A DNA stretch of 64,000 bases from Catonia carolina (GCA_035578175.1 JAQMRL010000006.1:59499001-59563000); one strand, 5' to 3'. Shown: positions 46,935-57,030, numbered from the stretch's first letter. The notes: generated by a model not told the origin, from the letters alone. Program-made: numbers and translations.

Positions 46935-47420
46935 AGGAAAAGTACAGCTGAGGAAATAGTGTTTAGAAAAGTTAATGAAAGATGTGAGAGATCGTGAACA
47001 ATAACAGGTTTGCTGACAATTCAGTGTTATTGGCAGATTATCTGGAAGGCCTACAACAACCGGTCAGTACAAGGAACGAGAATATGGTTTATTATTTATA
47101 TTAATAAGACAAATTAAATGAAAGGTAAGATGAATCATTTTGTGTTCACCCAACCAAGTTGAATGTCAACGATGAAATGATGAGTAGGTCTCAACTGTTT
47201 CCCAACTTGGATTTACATCAAATGATAGCTGGGAACATTCCTCAGAGAGATAAAGAGTGATTTCTCTAACTGCCTCTTTGTTGGAGCAGCGTCAACGATT
47301 ATTAACAGCTGAATCGACAGTAGAGGAATAGTATCAATGCACAGTAGTGGGAAAGGTGAAAACAGAACAACCAGAGCAAGTAACATCTTCCAAGTTTTTT
47401 TTAATTGTAAAACAAATAAC
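46935..47420 (+). mobile_element. LINE reverse transcriptase palm relic
   Basis: The plus strand has AEEIVFRKVNERCER, a frame break, NNNRFADNSVLLADYLEGLQ (RFADN replaces the catalytic FADD) and KLNVNDEMMSRSQLFPNL, the 'L-VNDE-I-RV--FKYLG' region after the palm. Loss of the second catalytic aspartate and several stops show it is inactive. The part from 47131 onward is repeated at 47879-48171. Confidence 0.55.
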
Positions 47421-48171
47421 ACAATTATCAGGAGATGGTAACTACCTTATATAGTTCTGTAGTGGAAAGGGTCCAGATGCAAAAAATTCTTCTTCTTGTT
47501 CTTCATTAATAAAACAATTGTCATTTGAAAATTTAATTTTCAAATGACTACGTAAAAAAATTAAATTAGAAGAAACATACAATTGGACCTGCAATTATTA
47601 TATTCTAAAATGAACTTTAAATAGTTCATGATTTTATTAATTTGCTTACATATTCGGGAAAAACCAATAATGATAAATAAAAATAAAAGTTTAAGTGCCA
47701 AATGAAATTCCTCTCTCAGTTAGATATGATAGAATATGCACAATTTTCAGCCCGGATCGTATCCTCTCCAAAAGAGTAGGAATGGAAATTTTGTTTTTCT
47801 TCCCAGTCATATCAAACTGACTTTCTTTGCCATCACGTTGTCAATCTACCCTTTCAGAACCGAGCTTTTATTATTCGTGAATCATTTTGTGTTCACCCAA
47901 CCAAGTTGAATGTCAACGACGAAACGACAAGCGGGTTTCAACTGTTCCTAACACGAATTTACATTAAATGACAGCTGGTATCATTCCTCAGAGATATAAG
48001 AGCGGGCCCTCCAACTACCTCTTTGTAATATTTGGAGCAGCGTCACTGATGATTAACAGTTGAATCGACAGTAGGGTAATAGTATCGATGCACAGGAGTG
48101 GGAGATGCGAAAACAGTATAAGTAGACCAAGTTACGTCTTCCAAATTTGTTTTTAAATTTGTAAAATAATA
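47131..48171 (+). repeat. Direct repeat pair of about 290 bp
   Basis: 47131-47420 and 47879-48171 both begin 'tgaatcattttgtgttcacccaacc' split as shared blocks and continue with 'ttgaatgtcaacga', 'attcctcagaga', 'gaatcgacagta' and 'catcttcca/cgtcttcca'. They are separated by about 458 bp of unrelated sequence. They could be LTR-like ends of a small element, but the coding match of the first copy to a LINE palm/thumb region favours a duplicated LINE fragment. Confidence 0.55.
47520..47548. other. Perfect short palindrome
   Basis: A 14 bp arm GTCATTTGAAAATT is followed by its exact complement after one base. It lies between the two direct repeats. Confidence 0.6.
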
Positions 48172-48989
48172 ATGTCGGTTTCATCTTATTTCTAGAAGAC
48201 TTTTAGGAAATATTTTTTTAATGTAAAAATTTTGAATCTTCCTGTATTTGAACATTACGTTTTTGTTGTCTACCCGTCCGTCTTCAACATCAACTTTATA
48301 TATAAATAAATGTTTAGTACAAACAAAAATAAACGGAACATTTTGTATGTTTCTATTGCATGTTAAGTAATATACCTTGTTACAATAGTGACAAAAAAGC
48401 TATAATGCAACTTTAATAACTCTTTTATTAACGATTCGATGTTAAATTTATTTTTGTAGTAAGATTTTATTAATTTTTGTACCATAGTTTTGTTTCAAAC
48501 GTTACATATTTTTATGTAACTCTGTATTTAACGTTGTATATTAGTTATGCAAGTTTAAATTTTGTTGTAACATGTTTTCCTTTTTCAATAATAACATAAA
48601 TATGTCATTATAGCGATATTTGTATTTCGTTGTTTTAAATAAAAGATATAGGACATTTTATAATGACAGTACCCTACTTTTGAGGGCATGTCCGTATTGA
48701 AATATTCAATAGTGTTTGTGGTTATATCTGTCGCTTAAATATTATGTTTCATGGTGAGTATAGAAATTTTTGGCCGTTGTGTAAAAGGCATGTTACTTTC
48801 CGACGGAAGCCTAAAACGGTGCACTTTCTGACGAATTCCAGGTAGAGGAATATGACCCGTGTACTTTCCGACGATTTAATGCCCCCGTAATAAGTTATCA
48901 AATAATATCCCAGTTGATCGTACATTTGGCAACTTTTAAATAAATAAAACCAACTACCAGATATGCGTTTAATTAGTTAAAGCGTTCAA
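48172..48989. other. Unassigned AT-rich DNA
   Basis: 'tactttccgacg' recurs at about 48793 and 48861 with a related 'cactttctgacgaa' at 48823, a small unexplained cluster. Otherwise nothing recognised. Confidence 0.3.
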
Positions 48990-49442
48990 CTTGTTGGTTA
49001 CTCATCTTTATTGTTCTTGGAACATGTTTTTGTTCTCACATTTAAAATACAACGTTACGTCTTGGGAATCGTTCTGTAAAGCAGATGCCGTCTTCAGAAT
49101 GCAAAAATGGGCTGTTAGGGTCATCTTAGGAACTAAAATACGTAATTCTTGTAAACCCATTTTTTTAAACAACTCTAAAAATGTACTAACGTTCCCATGA
49201 ATTTTCATTTAAGAGAGTGCATTATTTCTGAAGAACAATGAGAATTTATTCTTGGAAAATAGAGATAGGTATCCATTCGTACCCGACCAGGCACAGGATT
49301 GTTTTAGAATTGTCCAACATGAAACTACCGGATACGGAAAAGCATCGCACTATGCCGCTGTCAAAAGTTATAAAATCTATCAAATCATTTGAAATATCTT
49401 TCATTACAGTTTTAAAAGTCAACCCAAACAGTTTCTGCTAAA
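48990..49442 (+). mobile_element. CR1/L2-like LINE, ORF2 C-terminal remnant
   Basis: The first frame reads LFSHLKYNVTSWESFCKA, DAVFRMQKWAVRVILGTKI and SCKPIFLNNSKNVLTFP. After a frameshift it continues GIHSYPTRHRIVLELSNMKL and VIKSIKSFEISFITVLK to a stop at 49441. The pattern S-LRYGI-FWG, IF--QKRAVR-I, SC---F---ILT, H-Y-TR, LP--IK---FK--L is a C-terminus known from CR1/L2-type elements. AATAAATTATAAATTAATAA with a T-run follows. This is a different clade from the Jockey copies. Confidence 0.75.
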
Positions 49443-49743
49443 AATAAATTATAAATTAATAATTTTTTTTTAATAACCGCTGAAATCAATGTATAAAAAC
49501 AGGGTTCAACTGTCCGAGTGTATCCCTGCATGTCTACATTCAGACACCTCATAAATGTTAATTTAAACTTTAATTTGACAATTTGACACCAAATTTACGT
49601 TTATAAGTGGGTAAAAATTATAGATATATGATTTTTCTACGAAAACGCTTTTTTTTCTTTTCTTTTTTGCTTCAACACGTATCATTGGGGTTGTAATGAA
49701 CTTGGTGACAGTAGGAAATATATATTATGTTTGTTTTACATAT

Positions 49744-49777
49744 TATAAAGTAGCTACTCATACGTTCATTAGTCAGT
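49744..49777 (+). promoter_or_regulatory. Candidate core promoter: TATA box plus TCAGT initiator
   Basis: TATAAA at 49744-49749 stands 31 bases upstream of the A of TCAGT (49773-49777), the arthropod initiator consensus. This is the canonical spacing. An ATG in a fair start context (GAAGATGG) follows at 49805. Confidence 0.5.
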
Positions 49778-49804
49778 GTCGTGTATTAGTTTTGTGAAGT
49801 GAAG

Positions 49805-49930
49805 ATGGTTAAAAACCGGTTTGTGTGGCGGGTATTTAAACAGTTTCTTCGTAACGGGCTGTTAGCGTACAATTGTTATCAGTTTGTAAGAGACATTATT
49901 AATATTTTATTTGATTATAAATGGCCATAA
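49805..49930 (+). CDS. Candidate 41-residue ORF or first exon
   Basis: It reads MVKNRFVWRVFKQFLRNGLL, continues AYNCYQFVRDIINILFDYKW and ends P-stop. It follows a well-spaced TATA/initiator pair by about 30 bases of leader. A possible splice donor (GTAAGA at 49886) lies inside, so the real product could be a first exon ending there. The N-terminal half is basic, with regular aromatic residues. I do not recognise it, no paralogue is visible in the window, and it may be a promoter-driven piece of a retroelement or chance. Confidence 0.3.
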   Translation: MVKNRFVWRVFKQFLRNGLLAYNCYQFVRDIINILFDYKWP

Positions 49931-50057
49931 ATCTTTTTAGTTATATTTCATTAAAATCTTAAAGCAGTTTGTATGGATTATTTCTGCTATTAATTTAATT
50001 TAGTTTATTTTATATTTATATTTTGGTTATAACAATATTATTATAGAAGTACAAATG

Positions 50058-50575
50058 TCAAAAAAAGCAGCATTGCTCTAGCTAGAAGAACCTTTGAACT
50101 GAAAAACAGCTTACTAACTACAAACACTGATTCACAAATTAGGAAAAATTTCTTAAAAACTATAATTGGAATGTAGCATTATATGGGATCGAATCGTGGG
50201 TAATAGGGTCTGTGGAAAGGAAGAGAATAGAAGCTTTTGAAATTTGTGGTATTATAGCAAAATGTTAAAGATTAGTTTATTGGACAAAATAAGTAATTTA
50301 GAGGTCCTTATACAAGTAGATGAAAGAGTATATGGAAACATCTTGCCAGGAGAAGGGATAGGCTAGTGGGGCATATCTTAAGACATCCTGGTATTGCTCT
50401 ATCAATAATGGAAAGTAATATTGAAGGAGTGAATTGTACGGAAGGCAAACGTTTGAATACTTTTTTTAAATTACAAAAAATGTAGGGTATTGCAGGTATG
50501 TAGATATAAAACGACTTGTGCAAGATAGAATAGCTTAGAGAACTGCATCAAACCTGTCGAGAGACTGATGACAAA
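50058..50575 (+). mobile_element. LINE ORF2 C-terminal remnant ('SKIT-DGRS' family)
   Basis: The plus strand gives IALARRTFELKNSLLTTNTD, NWNVALYGIESWVIGSVER, RIEAFEI, RLVGHILRHPGIALSIMESN and IEGVNC, then the ending around 'LENCIKPVERL'. The order matches the minus copy at 11955-12620, including GHILRHP-IALSI-E-NIEG. Stops and frameshifts are frequent. Confidence 0.8.
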
Positions 50576-50849
50576 AAACCAATATCATTTAAATGTAAGT
50601 TATTAATCCTGTTCAGTTATATTATTCCTTATACTCCGGTCCTGATCCGAGGCTAACTGTCAATGCTTGCCAGTGAAAAATTTTTCCCCAGACCGAGTTA
50701 TGAACCCTGCTCTGGGTAATCCAGTGGTGGGGCTGCCACCTTAGAGAGCCTAGACGGGCCTGGGTTTCATTAGTCCCATCTTCTAGGTTCGTCCGCCAAA
50801 TGAAATTTTACTGAATAAAATGAAATCCGCTCGAATGAAATTATAGCTG
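50576..50849. other. Unassigned DNA
   Basis: Around 50690-50790 the sequence is GC-richer, with no recognised feature. Confidence 0.3.
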
Positions 50850-51475
50850 TACCACTCATAACATATGGGGTGAAACATGGGTGTCATTACAGAGGAATTA
50901 ATTTCGTATCCAGGCTATAGGTATCAGACGAACTAATGTCCCATAGCCGAGCGAGTGAGAGGGAGATATGTGGCATAACTACGCATGCGCCCAAAAGTCT
51001 TTACCGTTATAATCCAAATCTGAAAACATACTACAGTCGTTATCTTGCTGCATGCATAAACGCTTGCTCACAACAATGAGTAAAATTAAAGACAATGTTA
51101 TTGGAACGGCGCGTATGGCTTGTGCGAGTGAGAGCGTTATGCATTCTCTCACTCACACGGCTAAGGGACATTAGTTCATCTGAATACTGTACTTAAATGA
51201 GATTTTTGCGGGACTGAAAGGTTGTAGGTACCGGTTAGATAGAATACGTTACGAAGCTACATGCGTAGAGTTAAATGTTTAGTCTCTATGTGAAACGTTA
51301 AGAATATACAAGAGAAACTGGTTCAACCATTTACTTCGCATGCCAGCACACAAAGTTCCTCTACGAGTAAGGAAATATAAACCTAGAGGGAAGCGAGACT
51401 TTGGAAGACCTAAAAAGATATGGACGCCGGAAAAGTCCATTGAGCCTAATCCTTAACAGATGGTGATGATGAAGT
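50850..51475 (+). mobile_element. LINE C-terminal remnant split by a MITE
   Basis: Before the insertion the plus strand reads VPLITYGVKHGCHYRGINF. After it: NEIFAGLKGCRYRLDRIRYE, YKRNWFNHLLRMPAHKVPLR and KYKPRGKRDFGRPKKIWTP. These are consecutive blocks of one LINE C-terminus (LYG-E-W, EM-FLR--KGC-RLDRIRN, H-LRMP--R-P, GRP--RW). The 258 bp MITE at 50925-51182 separates them. Confidence 0.75.
50925..51182. mobile_element. MITE, 258 bp, inside a LINE
   Basis: The left end CAGACGAACTAATGTCCC pairs with the complement of the right end, CAGATGAACTAATGTCCC, and pairing continues through 'tagccg-g-gagtgagag' for about 45 bp. The right end also folds locally (51114-51160). The CAG start would fit hAT, but no 8 bp duplication is visible, so the superfamily is open. 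Confidence 0.8.
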
Positions 51476-52490
51476 TATGAATATGTAAATAAATATTTTT
51501 ATTATAAATTTAAAAATAGGTTTCGTTATTTGAAAATAACATCTTGAAATAACCCGGGATAAACGTCTCAGTATTAATAATTTTTGGGAGTATAACTTAC
51601 CCTTTTCCCATTCTACTTTTAGATTTAAATACTTTATATTTCCGCGACAGACGATTTTTTTCTATTTGTTTAAAAACATCTACGCTAAGATACATGTGTA
51701 ATATGTCATCTAAATGTACAAAATGCTATATATTTATTGGTAATCTCTAAAATAATGTACAGTGAAAAGGGATGAGTACAATACTAACTAATCCTGGTTT
51801 GTTAAGTTACTAATAGTACACCGGGTATCTCTTCAGAAATGCTTAAAGTTTTTTTTTCTTTTATTTAAGTACTTATAATAATTGTCATCTGTCAACGCCA
51901 CTTAAGTTCCCTTCAAACAATTTTGTCAAAATAAAACTACACATTTATTTCATATATTTTTAGCATTGTTTTAATAAACCCTTTTCATATTCTGGTCTTA
52001 TTTCATGTAGTAATGTCGGCGTTAATTTTGTTCAATTTTTCTAAAGACAAAAATTATTTTTTTTTTATAAGTGAACAAGAGGTATACTAATTGTCTACTG
52101 CATCAACCTTGAGCCTATTTAACAAACTTAGAAAAAGAGGAAATGAATGAGATTCTTTAAAGAGCAAGAGAAAGACATGGTTTGGTAAAAACCAATATTT
52201 CACGTCTTTATATACACCTTCTTTCTCATCATCAGCTGGTGTGGGGTCATCTTTAAAAAGAATAAAAAATAGATACTGTAAATGGTAATGATGCATCGCT
52301 TTGTCTACACTTTCCTCCAGCCATTTCCACTATAAATAATATTTTATAAATATCTTCTAGTCTTAAAAGCATAGACCTTGTATTAACTAAAGTGTAAAAT
52401 TCAGTTTTTACTTTTATTGTACACCTAGAACAGTGTATTATAAATGTAACTCATAGTGAATTACGCTATTGGTTAAAAGAAATCAGTACT
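51476..52490. other. Unassigned AT-rich DNA
   Basis: A minus frame at 52087-52296 (containing DDPTPADDEKEGVYKDVKYW) is unrecognised. No shared repeat was seen. Confidence 0.3.
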
Positions 52491-53050
52491 AATTCTAAGG
52501 AATTTTGGTAGAAGACGTTAGGATAAGGATTTTTGCTTGTAGTAGGTAACAATTCTAGGTATTTTTATAGTAGACGATAGGAAAATGATTTTCTGAATGC
52601 AGTAGCTAACAATTCTAAGGATTTTTTATTGTAAACGATATGATAAGGATTTTTGATTGTAGTAGCTAAAAATTTTAAGGATTTCTGATAGTAGATATTA
52701 GGATAAGGATTTTTTTTCGTAGTAGCCAACAATTCTAAGGATTTTTGATAGTAAACATTAGGAAAAGGATTTTTGATTGTAGTAGCTAACAATTATAGGG
52801 ATTTTTTATTGTAAACGATATTATAAGAAATTTTTATTGTACAAGCTAACAATTCTAAGGATTTTTGATAGTAGCCGTTAGGATAAGGATTTTTGATTGT
52901 AGTAGCTTGAAATTCTAAGGATATTTAATTGTAGTAGCTAACAATTCTAAGGATTTTTGATTGTACTAGCTAACAATTCTAAGGATTCTTGATAGTAGAC
53001 GTTAAAATAAGGATTTTTGATTGTAGTAAAATTGTAAGAATTTTTTATTG
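52491..53050 (+). repeat. 60 bp minisatellite
   Basis: Seven consecutive units of exactly 60 bp start 'aattctaagg' at 52491, 52551, 52611 and so on, each containing 'gatttttgatagtagacgttaggataagg' split into variants and ending 'gtagtagctaac'. Each 60-mer is two related halves of about 30 bp. After about 52910 come two 32 bp units, one of about 55 bp and a partial one. Because 60 is a multiple of 3, the minus strand keeps an open frame (52565-52792) with a repeating 20-residue LLATT-KNP--N-YYQKSLE pattern; this is probably a by-product. Confidence 0.9.
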
Positions 53051-53550
53051 TAGACGCTTCAAGATGCGAATGTTAGATTAGGTTCCTGAACCCCACAGTT
53101 TTATTTATTTATTTATTTGTTTTATTTAGTTAAACATAGTACAATTTATTACTATACTTTGCTATAAACAATATTTTTAACTAAATATACTTTTACTCAA
53201 AAACTCTTCTTCACGAAGAGTTCTGTCCGCGCATAGGAGTAAACAAAAAAAATTATTTAAACAAATTGATAAATACTAATAACTACTATAAAAAAATATT
53301 ATTATAAATTTTAAAAAGGGTACAAGAAATACATTAAACAGTTTTGTTAAAAGCATTAAAAATAAAGTATAAATACCATTAAATTTATATAAAAATATCA
53401 ATAATAGCTAATAATAATTTTAATAACAATAAACATTTTAAAAATTACCATAGATTATGTAAAAATTGCATTAATAGAGAAAAAACTTCTTTTTTTAATA
53501 ACTGAAACTACTTAACAATATATTTTAGGGCGTAGGCCCTACTATGTGAA
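53051..53550. other. Unassigned AT-rich DNA
   Basis: (TTTA)n lies at 53100-53120. Otherwise nothing recognised. Confidence 0.35.
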
Positions 53551-53561
53551 TATTTTTACTT

Positions 53562-54644
53562 CTTCTTCTTCAAGTGCCGTCTCCGCGTCGGAGGTTGGCG
53601 ACCATCATTGCTATTCTAACTTTCGAAACAGCTGCTCGGAACAGTGACGTGGAGTTGAGACCAAACCAATCTCTCAAATTCTTCAGCCAGGACGCTTTCC
53701 TTCTACCCGGCCGGCGCTTTCCTGCTATCTTTCCTTCCATTATCAGCTGAAGAAGTCTGTATTTCCCGTTTCGAAGAACATGGCCGAAGTACTGCTGTTT
53801 TCGTCGCTTGATGTCGTATAGCAGTTCCATCTCCTTGCCCATCCGAGTCAGTACGTCCGTGTTTCGTACTCTGTCGGTCCACGATATACGGAGCATGCGG
53901 CGGTATAGCCACATCTCAAACGCCTCCAGCCTCCTTTCTAGACGTTTCGTTAGTGTCCATCCTTCCTGCCCGTAAAGAAGTACAGGAAGTACGTAGCACC
54001 TCAGAATTCGGAGCCTCGTGTTGAGACTAAGATCACGCTGGCACAATAGATGTTTTAGTTTCGTGAACACCGCTCTGGCTTGCTCGATACGCACTTTAAC
54101 TTCCTGACCGTAGTCCCATTTGTCATTTAGGCAGCACCCAAGGTATTTGTACGTGTGCACCTGTTCAATGGCGGAGCCAGCGAGTGTGATTCCTGCGTTG
54201 ACCTCCTCTTCACCGATCACCATGAACTTGGTTTTACGTATATTCATCCGTAGTCCGTATGCATTGCTAATTGTGTTGACGCGTTCCAGCAACACTTGGA
54301 GATCTTCCTCGCTATCTGCAATCAGCGCTGTATCGTCGGCATATCTCAGGTTGTTGATGCCCTCTCCATTCACTATAATGCCTTCTCTGCATCCATCCAA
54401 AGCTTCCGACAAAATGGCCTCCGAATATAAGTTGAAGAGCATCGGTGAGAGCACGCATCCCTGTCTAACCCCACGGCAGATTTGCACTTCCTCCGACAGC
54501 TCCTCCCCCACTCGCACCTTGGCACATTGGTTCCAATATAGGTTGGCGATAATTCTTATGTCGCGATCGTCGAGGCCCACTCGTTGCAAAATTTCTAGCA
54601 TCCTGTCGTGTAGTACTTTTTTTAGTACTTTTTGTTCGTGTAGT
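53562..54644 (-). mobile_element. 5'-truncated LINE insertion with 11 bp target duplication
   Basis: TATTTTTACTT stands at 53551-53561 and again at 54645-54655, the target-site duplication. The 3' end, on the low-coordinate side, is a (GAA)n tail directly after the stop codon. The element is truncated inside ORF2 at the finger/palm. The uninterrupted frame and perfect duplication mark it as one of the youngest insertions here. Confidence 0.92.
53570..54601 (-). CDS. Non-LTR retrotransposon reverse transcriptase, C-terminal 343 residues
   Basis: The encoded protein copies element RNA into DNA at the cut target site. Counting from the first Met, RGVRQGCVLSPMLFN lies at residues 43-57, the catalytic YADD at 87-90, the K-T-K block at 123-125 and YLG at 153-155. 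Then come the LLYG-E-W-L block, a GHVLRNGKY block, the basic GKRRPGRRKASWLKNLRDW, and the ending AAVSKVRIAMMVANLRRGDG. The endonuclease and the first palm aspartate are lost with the truncation. The frame stays open upstream of the Met to the truncation point, so this Met is internal. There is no stop or frameshift. The opposite-strand frame (54120-54701) is a shadow. The clade is uncertain; the family also has remnants at 6725 and 35868. Confidence 0.9.
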   Translation of the reverse strand: MLEILQRVGLDDRDIRIIANLYWNQCAKVRVGEELSEEVQICRGVRQGCVLSPMLFNLYSEAILSEALDGCREGIIVNGEGINNLRYADDTALIADSEEDLQVLLERVNTISNAYGLRMNIRKTKFMVIGEEEVNAGITLAGSAIEQVHTYKYLGCCLNDKWDYGQEVKVRIEQARAVFTKLKHLLCQRDLSLNTRLRILRCYVLPVLLYGQEGWTLTKRLERRLEAFEMWLYRRMLRISWTDRVRNTDVLTRMGKEMELLYDIKRRKQQYFGHVLRNGKYRLLQLIMEGKIAGKRRPGRRKASWLKNLRDWFGLNSTSLFRAAVSKVRIAMMVANLRRGDGT

Positions 54645-54655
54645 TATTTTTACTT

Positions 54656-55629
54656 AATGAGAATTAATTCAATTAATGAGCAAGAAATAAAAAAAAGCTA
54701 ATGCAATGAGGAAAGCAATGCAATGAGAACATAGGATATATGTATAGGATGTGATATTTAAGTTTGTTTCATAAGATGTGGTGATAATAATTATAATACT
54801 GAGTATATACGATGGAAGTACTTGACGAACCGCCCCTCAAGATAGAGAAATGACTTCTGAAAAAATGTAGCCTACTATTTGATTTTCTTTTCGTTATTTT
54901 TCCAGAATTCCTAGTAGCACACTTGGTTTTATTGAGATCAATTATTACTTTGCGGTTACCACACGCCCAATAGAATTGTGGGAGCACCTTATACACAAAT
55001 AAATGCCTGAGAGGCATTTATTCCGTACATCCATACTCGTTTTATTATTGTTTTATAAAAATAAGAAATTCATTGCCCAAGGAAAGACGCTACTTTCTGT
55101 TTAGCAACCAATACTGTTAGCTTAATTAAATGCCCGACTGTTTATATTTTGTCCATATTTTTGTTGTTTTATGTAAGTCGTCTGTCTATAACAAGTATGC
55201 CCTATATACTTAAGTATCCAACGTCTTCCGTCTAGGGTATGATGTTATCGTTTAGAGTCACTGTTGGACAAGTGTCCTTTTTAAATGTAAAATTAATATT
55301 ATGTCATCAAAACCCTTTGGCAAATAACCTTTAGATATTAATGTCACTACTACAGACAGACGTGTTTTTAATTATTTACATCTTCTTTTAGTTACTTTTG
55401 GTAAAGTTGTTAGTTGAATGTTTCTTTTGGGAAAAACCTTTAGTTTTAAATCCAGTAGATTTCAAAAGATTAAAACATTTTAAAATTGAAAACAGCAGAT
55501 TTTCACTGATTCATCAAAAATTACTTAGTCAGCTGTAACATAGTAAACAATAGGAATGGCTTGTCGAGTGTTTTACCTTATTTAAATTTAGCATTGTACA
55601 TACAAGCGTTAAAAAGCAAGGGCTAATAA
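54656..55629. other. Unassigned AT-rich DNA
   Basis: The minus frame at 54769-55017 is not recognised; no repeats were seen. Confidence 0.3.
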
Positions 55630-56619
55630 ATATTAGCCTTAGAAAAAAAGGAATTTTGCTCAGCCGTCTTCTTAGACGTAGCTCAGGCCTTTGACAAGGT
55701 ATGGCATTTAGCTCTTCTACACAAAATTAAATTAAACCTGGATCATAATTATTTTCCTATTCTAAAATCATTCTTAACCGATCGTTTTTTCCAAGTGAAA
55801 TTTGATGATGAGTTATCGACCTTGCACCTAATTCGTTCAGGTGTACCTCAAGGTAGCATTTTAAGTCCTTTTCTATACACGCTATTTACAGCAGATATTC
55901 CTGTAAATGAACATGTAACAACAGCAACTTTTGCCGATGACACTGCTATTATTGCATCTGATGCCTCCCCAGTCCACGCTTCTGAAAAACTACAGCAACA
56001 TCTAAATGACATTCAAGACTGGTGCCAAAAATGGAGGATCAAAGTAAATGAACAGAAGTCTGCACACGTAACCTTTACGATGAAACGAGAATCATGTTCA
56101 CCAGTAACGTTTCGCAACAACGTAATTCCACATTCAGATGATGTGAGATACTTGGGCATCTATCTAGACAGGCGATTGACGTGGAGAAAACATATATGGA
56201 CCAAACGGAAACAACTTGGACTCAAATTACAACAACTATATTGGCTTGTTGGGAGGCGATCACAGTTGTCTTTGGAAAATAAATTGACACTGTACAAGGT
56301 GATGATAAAACCAGTTTGGAGTTATGGAATTGAACTCTGGGGCACAGCAAGTACATCTAATGTAGAAATATTACAGAGATTCCAATCGAAGTTTCTTCGG
56401 CTTATATGCTGTGCACCTTGGTATGTGCCTAATGAAGTACTCCATCATGACCTGGGCATACCTACGGTGGGAGAAGAAATTAGCAGTCGGAGTGAAAAGT
56501 ATATAACCAAGTTGGACACTCATTCCAATCATTTGGCTATAAATCTTCTCGATGACAATATTGAACATCAAAGACTCAAGAAGGCGAGAATGTTAGATCT
56601 TCCATTCCGTTTCACCTGA
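55630..56619 (+). CDS. Jockey-type reverse transcriptase, partial (about 329 residues)
   Basis: It reads FCSAVFLDVAQAFDKVWH near the start (palm motif A with its catalytic Asp), then RSGVPQGSILSPFLYTLFTA, TFADDTAI (the FADD catalytic pair), KVNEQKSAHVTFT, VRYLGIYLDRRLTWRKHI, LYKVMIKPVWSYGIELWGTA, LQRFQSKFLRLICCAPWYVP and GIPTVGEEI, ending LPFRFT-stop. All reverse transcriptase core motifs from A onward are present without a stop. The apurinic endonuclease and fingers are missing. It is the best template here for recognising the Jockey relics at 3, 14778, 15985, 34780 and 61624. It is not functional alone because of the truncation. Confidence 0.9.
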   Translation: MLALEKKEFCSAVFLDVAQAFDKVWHLALLHKIKLNLDHNYFPILKSFLTDRFFQVKFDDELSTLHLIRSGVPQGSILSPFLYTLFTADIPVNEHVTTATFADDTAIIASDASPVHASEKLQQHLNDIQDWCQKWRIKVNEQKSAHVTFTMKRESCSPVTFRNNVIPHSDDVRYLGIYLDRRLTWRKHIWTKRKQLGLKLQQLYWLVGRRSQLSLENKLTLYKVMIKPVWSYGIELWGTASTSNVEILQRFQSKFLRLICCAPWYVPNEVLHHDLGIPTVGEEISSRSEKYITKLDTHSNHLAINLLDDNIEHQRLKKARMLDLPFRFT

Positions 56620-57000
56620 TCTAAAATGTTTAACCATCCTTTTAAGATCAAAAACACAAAATGATATTACTGTTGTCAACTATTATTTATTAATAATCTA
56701 AATCTTGCTAACTCTCATTAATCAAAAATTAATCATCTAATAAATTTTCTATCATCAGTTACGCAGATCATCAGTATCACGTCTTCATTCGCTTCTTTTC
56801 ACACCTTCATTCACTTCATCCGTATAAAAAAAAGAAAAAAAAAATTGTACATCACCAGGACCAAGAAGAAACCCTTCATCAACTATAACCAAACGATGAC
56901 TTGGAAGCAACGCTGCTGAGTGCTGTCTTCTTCAAGTTTTATTCATCATCAACACATTTACTGAAAGTTTTTGTTAAACTGTTTGTAAATAATTCTTACA

Positions 57001-57030
<30 letters not shown>
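55630..57030 (+). mobile_element. 5'-truncated Jockey-clade LINE with poly(A) tail
   Basis: The element begins inside ORF2 at about 55630 (two stops stand just before), carries an open frame to 56619, a 3' UTR of about 385 bp, and ends in 27 A at 57004-57030. Poly(A) and 5' truncation are the marks of target-primed insertion. No target duplication was found by eye. Confidence 0.9.

Noticed and set aside
47131..48171. Definite miniature LTR retrotransposon
   Set aside because: No flanking target duplication, primer-binding site or consistent TG...CA ends; LINE-like coding in the first copy is a better explanation.
50925..51182. hAT assignment for this MITE
   Set aside because: CAG-starting ends fit, but the 8 bases on each side do not match, so the superfamily was left open.
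52565..52792. Minus-strand frame with 20-residue repeats
   Set aside because: Explained by a minisatellite whose 60 bp period keeps the frame open; no independent evidence of coding.
52491..53050. CRISPR-like array
   Set aside because: Units are contiguous tandem repeats without unique spacers, in eukaryotic DNA.
54120..54701. 193-codon plus-strand frame
   Set aside because: Lies opposite the 343-codon reverse transcriptase frame, whose motifs are unambiguous; it is a shadow.
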